From NCBI GenBank assembly GCA_013042925.1, contig JABDPH010000275.1:1-8799 (forward strand): a stretch of DNA of 8,799 nucleotides, given 5' to 3'. This DNA comes from Eudoraea sp. Lineage in GTDB: Bacteria > Bacteroidota > Bacteroidia > Flavobacteriales > Flavobacteriaceae. Position numbers and translations under genes: made by a program. The notes beneath the pieces are model-generated. The model did not search any database and was not told the DNA's origin. It worked only from the letters and a program-made list of their open reading frames with translations. Position 1 is the first letter of the stretch. Each line of letters opens with the position of its first letter. Shown here piece by piece: positions 7,074 through 8,799 of this stretch.

Positions 7074-8799
7074 ATAAGCATATTAAAAAAGTAGCTGTCA
7101 TAGGTTCCGGTATTATGGGCAGCGGAATTGCCTGTCACTTTGCAAATATTGGAGTTGAAGTCTTGCTATTAGATATTGTTCCCAGGGAACTTAATGAAAA
7201 AGAAAAATCGAAAGGGCTTACACTTAAAGACAAGGTTGTAAGAAATAGAATTGTCAACGATTCTTTAGGTGCTGCATTAAAATCCAAACCATCACCTATT
7301 TATCATTCAAAATTCGCCGGCAGAATTACAACGGGAAATCTTGAAGATGATATTTCCGAAGTAGGAAAGGTTGATTGGATTATTGAGGTTGTTGTGGAAC
7401 GCCTGGACATTAAGAAAACGGTTTTTGAAAACCTTGAAAAACATCGAAGTCCCGGTACACTTATCACCTCGAACACCTCTGGTATTCCTATTAAATTTAT
7501 GAGCGAAGGGAGAAGTGATGATTTTCAGGAACACTTTTGCGGTACTCATTTCTTTAATCCCGCTCGCTATCTTAAACTTTTTGAAATTATTCCAGGCCCA
7601 AAGACGAAACCAGATGTACTGGACTTCTTAAATAGTTATGGCGAAAAATTTCTTGGTAAAACATCCGTAGTTGCAAAGGATACACCCGCTTTTATTGGTA
7701 ATAGAATTGGAATTTTTAGCATTCAAAGCTTATTTCACATGGTTAAAGAGCTCGGGCTCACAGTTGAAGAAATAGATAAGCTAACCGGGCCGGTAATTGG
7801 CAGACCAAAATCTGCAACGTTCAGAACCGTAGATGTGGTAGGGCTCGACACATTGGTACATGTGGCAAACGGAATCTACGAAAATTGCAAAGATGATGAA
7901 CGGCATGAATTATTTAAGTTGCCGGAATTTATAAAGACCATGTCGGAAAACAAATGGCTGGGAAGTAAAACCGGCCAGGGCTTCTATAAAAAGGTAAAGT
8001 CCAAAGAAGGAAAAAGTGAAATTCTTAGCCTTGATCTGGATACCATGGATTACAGGTCAAAAAAGAGAGCGAATTTCGCTACACTGGAAAGTACCAAACC
8101 CATAGACAAAGTTATTGATCGTTTTAAAGTTTTAGTTGACGGTAAGGATAAAGCAGGTGACTTTTACCGCAAAAGCTTCGCTGCACTTTTTGCTTACGTT
8201 TCGCACCGCATCCCCGAGATAACCGATGAATTATATAAAATTGATGACGCCATGAAAGCCGGTTTTGGTTGGGAACATGGGCCTTTTCAGATATGGGATG
8301 CTATTGGTTTGGAAAACGGGCTTAAATTGATGGCAGATGAGGGTCATAGCCCTGCGGCATGGATTAAGGAACTTACGGACTCTGGGGCCTCTTCATTCTA
8401 CAGTGTAAAAGATGGGGCCACCTATTTTTATGATATTCCCCGGAAAACCATGGCTAAAGTGCCGGGGCAGGATGCTTTCATTATTTTGGATAACATAAGA
8501 AAATCTAATGAAGTTTTTAAGAATAGTGGAGTAGTCATAGAAGATCTTGGTGATGGCATTCTGAATGTAGAATTCCAATCCAAGATGAATACTATTGGCG
8601 GAGATGTATTAGCGGGTTTAAATAAAGCTGTAGACCTGGCCGAAAAGGATTTTCAAGGGCTTGTTATAGGTAATCAGGCAGCAAACTTTTCCGTAGGAGC
8701 CAATATTGGAATGATATTCATGATGGCGGTGGAACAGGAGTACGATGAATTGAATATGGCAATTAAATACTTTCAGGATACGATGATGCGCATGCGATA
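7070..8799 (+). CDS. 3-hydroxyacyl-CoA dehydrogenase / enoyl-CoA hydratase fusion (FadN-like), 3' end cut off
   Basis: The frame is open from ATG 7070 to the window end with no stop: 576 residues are visible out of perhaps about 800. The N-terminal dehydrogenase has the NAD-binding loop GSGIMGSG (12-19). Its active-site residues are Ser134 and Asn135 in TSNTSG, the His160-Glu172 pair in GTHFFNPARYLKLFE (same 12-residue spacing as in animal HADH), and Asn211 in DTPAFIGNR. A second helical HADH segment follows at about 355-430. From about 465 a crotonase fold begins; the oxyanion-hole motif is at 540-545 (FSVGAN), and the catalytic glutamate would lie beyond the window. The enzyme hydrates enoyl-CoA and oxidises the 3-hydroxyacyl-CoA with NAD+ in beta-oxidation. 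The order dehydrogenase-then-hydratase matches Bacillus FadN and is the reverse of E. coli FadB. ATGA overlap with marR means co-expression. MNKHIKKVAVIG is a normal start for the family. Confidence 0.95.
   Translation, partial: MNKHIKKVAVIGSGIMGSGIACHFANIGVEVLLLDIVPRELNEKEKSKGLTLKDKVVRNRIVNDSLGAALKSKPSPIYHSKFAGRITTGNLEDDISEVGKVDWIIEVVVERLDIKKTVFENLEKHRSPGTLITSNTSGIPIKFMSEGRSDDFQEHFCGTHFFNPARYLKLFEIIPGPKTKPDVLDFLNSYGEKFLGKTSVVAKDTPAFIGNRIGIFSIQSLFHMVKELGLTVEEIDKLTGPVIGRPKSATFRTVDVVGLDTLVHVANGIYENCKDDERHELFKLPEFIKTMSENKWLGSKTGQGFYKKVKSKEGKSEILSLDLDTMDYRSKKRANFATLESTKPIDKVIDRFKVLVDGKDKAGDFYRKSFAALFAYVSHRIPEITDELYKIDDAMKAGFGWEHGPFQIWDAIGLENGLKLMADEGHSPAAWIKELTDSGASSFYSVKDGATYFYDIPRKTMAKVPGQDAFIILDNIRKSNEVFKNSGVVIEDLGDGILNVEFQSKMNTIGGDVLAGLNKAVDLAEKDFQGLVIGNQAANFSVGANIGMIFMMAVEQEYDELNMAIKYFQDTMMRMR

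Noticed and set aside
8789..8796. CGCATGCG palindrome near the window end as a second copy of the marR operator
   Set aside because: It is only 8 bp, lies inside the fadN-like coding sequence, and its flanks do not match the TTATGCATGCATAA core.

Overview
The window looks like an ordinary chromosomal segment of a Bacteroidota bacterium, most likely a flavobacterium. Three things suggest this: AT-rich DNA, intergenic -7 boxes of the Bacteroidota type (TAnnTTTG) with little Shine-Dalgarno signal, and proteins resembling that group (single-chain PurL with a C-terminal glutaminase, FadD15-type acyl-CoA synthetase, FadN-type fused beta-oxidation enzyme). The genus cannot be named. All six genes are on the + strand. 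No mobile element, CRISPR array, tRNA, rRNA or phage gene is visible, and no gene-free stretch exceeds about 140 bases.

Layout. 1-336 is the C-terminal end of an RsmB/NOP-type RNA (cytosine-5) methyltransferase whose start lies upstream. After a 98-base gap with a possible promoter comes purL (435-4103), full length, for the fourth step of de novo purine synthesis. Five bases later a small GNAT acetyltransferase (4109-4564) follows, probably on the same transcript. A 129-base AT-rich gap with weak hairpins and a possible promoter separates it from fadD (4694-6469), a long-chain acyl-CoA synthetase. A 136-base gap then carries a perfect 30-bp palindrome beside a good promoter. This leads to a MarR-family repressor gene (6606-7073), whose stop codon overlaps the start of a fadN-like gene (7070 to beyond 8799). 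That gene codes for a 3-hydroxyacyl-CoA dehydrogenase/enoyl-CoA hydratase and is cut by the window end.

How the genes work together. The right half is a fatty-acid degradation cluster. FadD activates fatty acids to acyl-CoA, and the FadN-like enzyme carries out the hydration and NAD-dependent oxidation steps. The MarR protein probably represses its own operon through the palindrome and may respond to acyl-CoA or fatty acid; the ligand is inferred. Acyl-CoA dehydrogenase and thiolase genes may lie just past the right edge. The left half is housekeeping: RNA modification and purine synthesis.

No new system was found. The two signals most worth testing are regulatory: the 30-bp operator-like palindrome before marR, and a textbook terminator-like hairpin plus T-tract inside the first 145 bases of purL.
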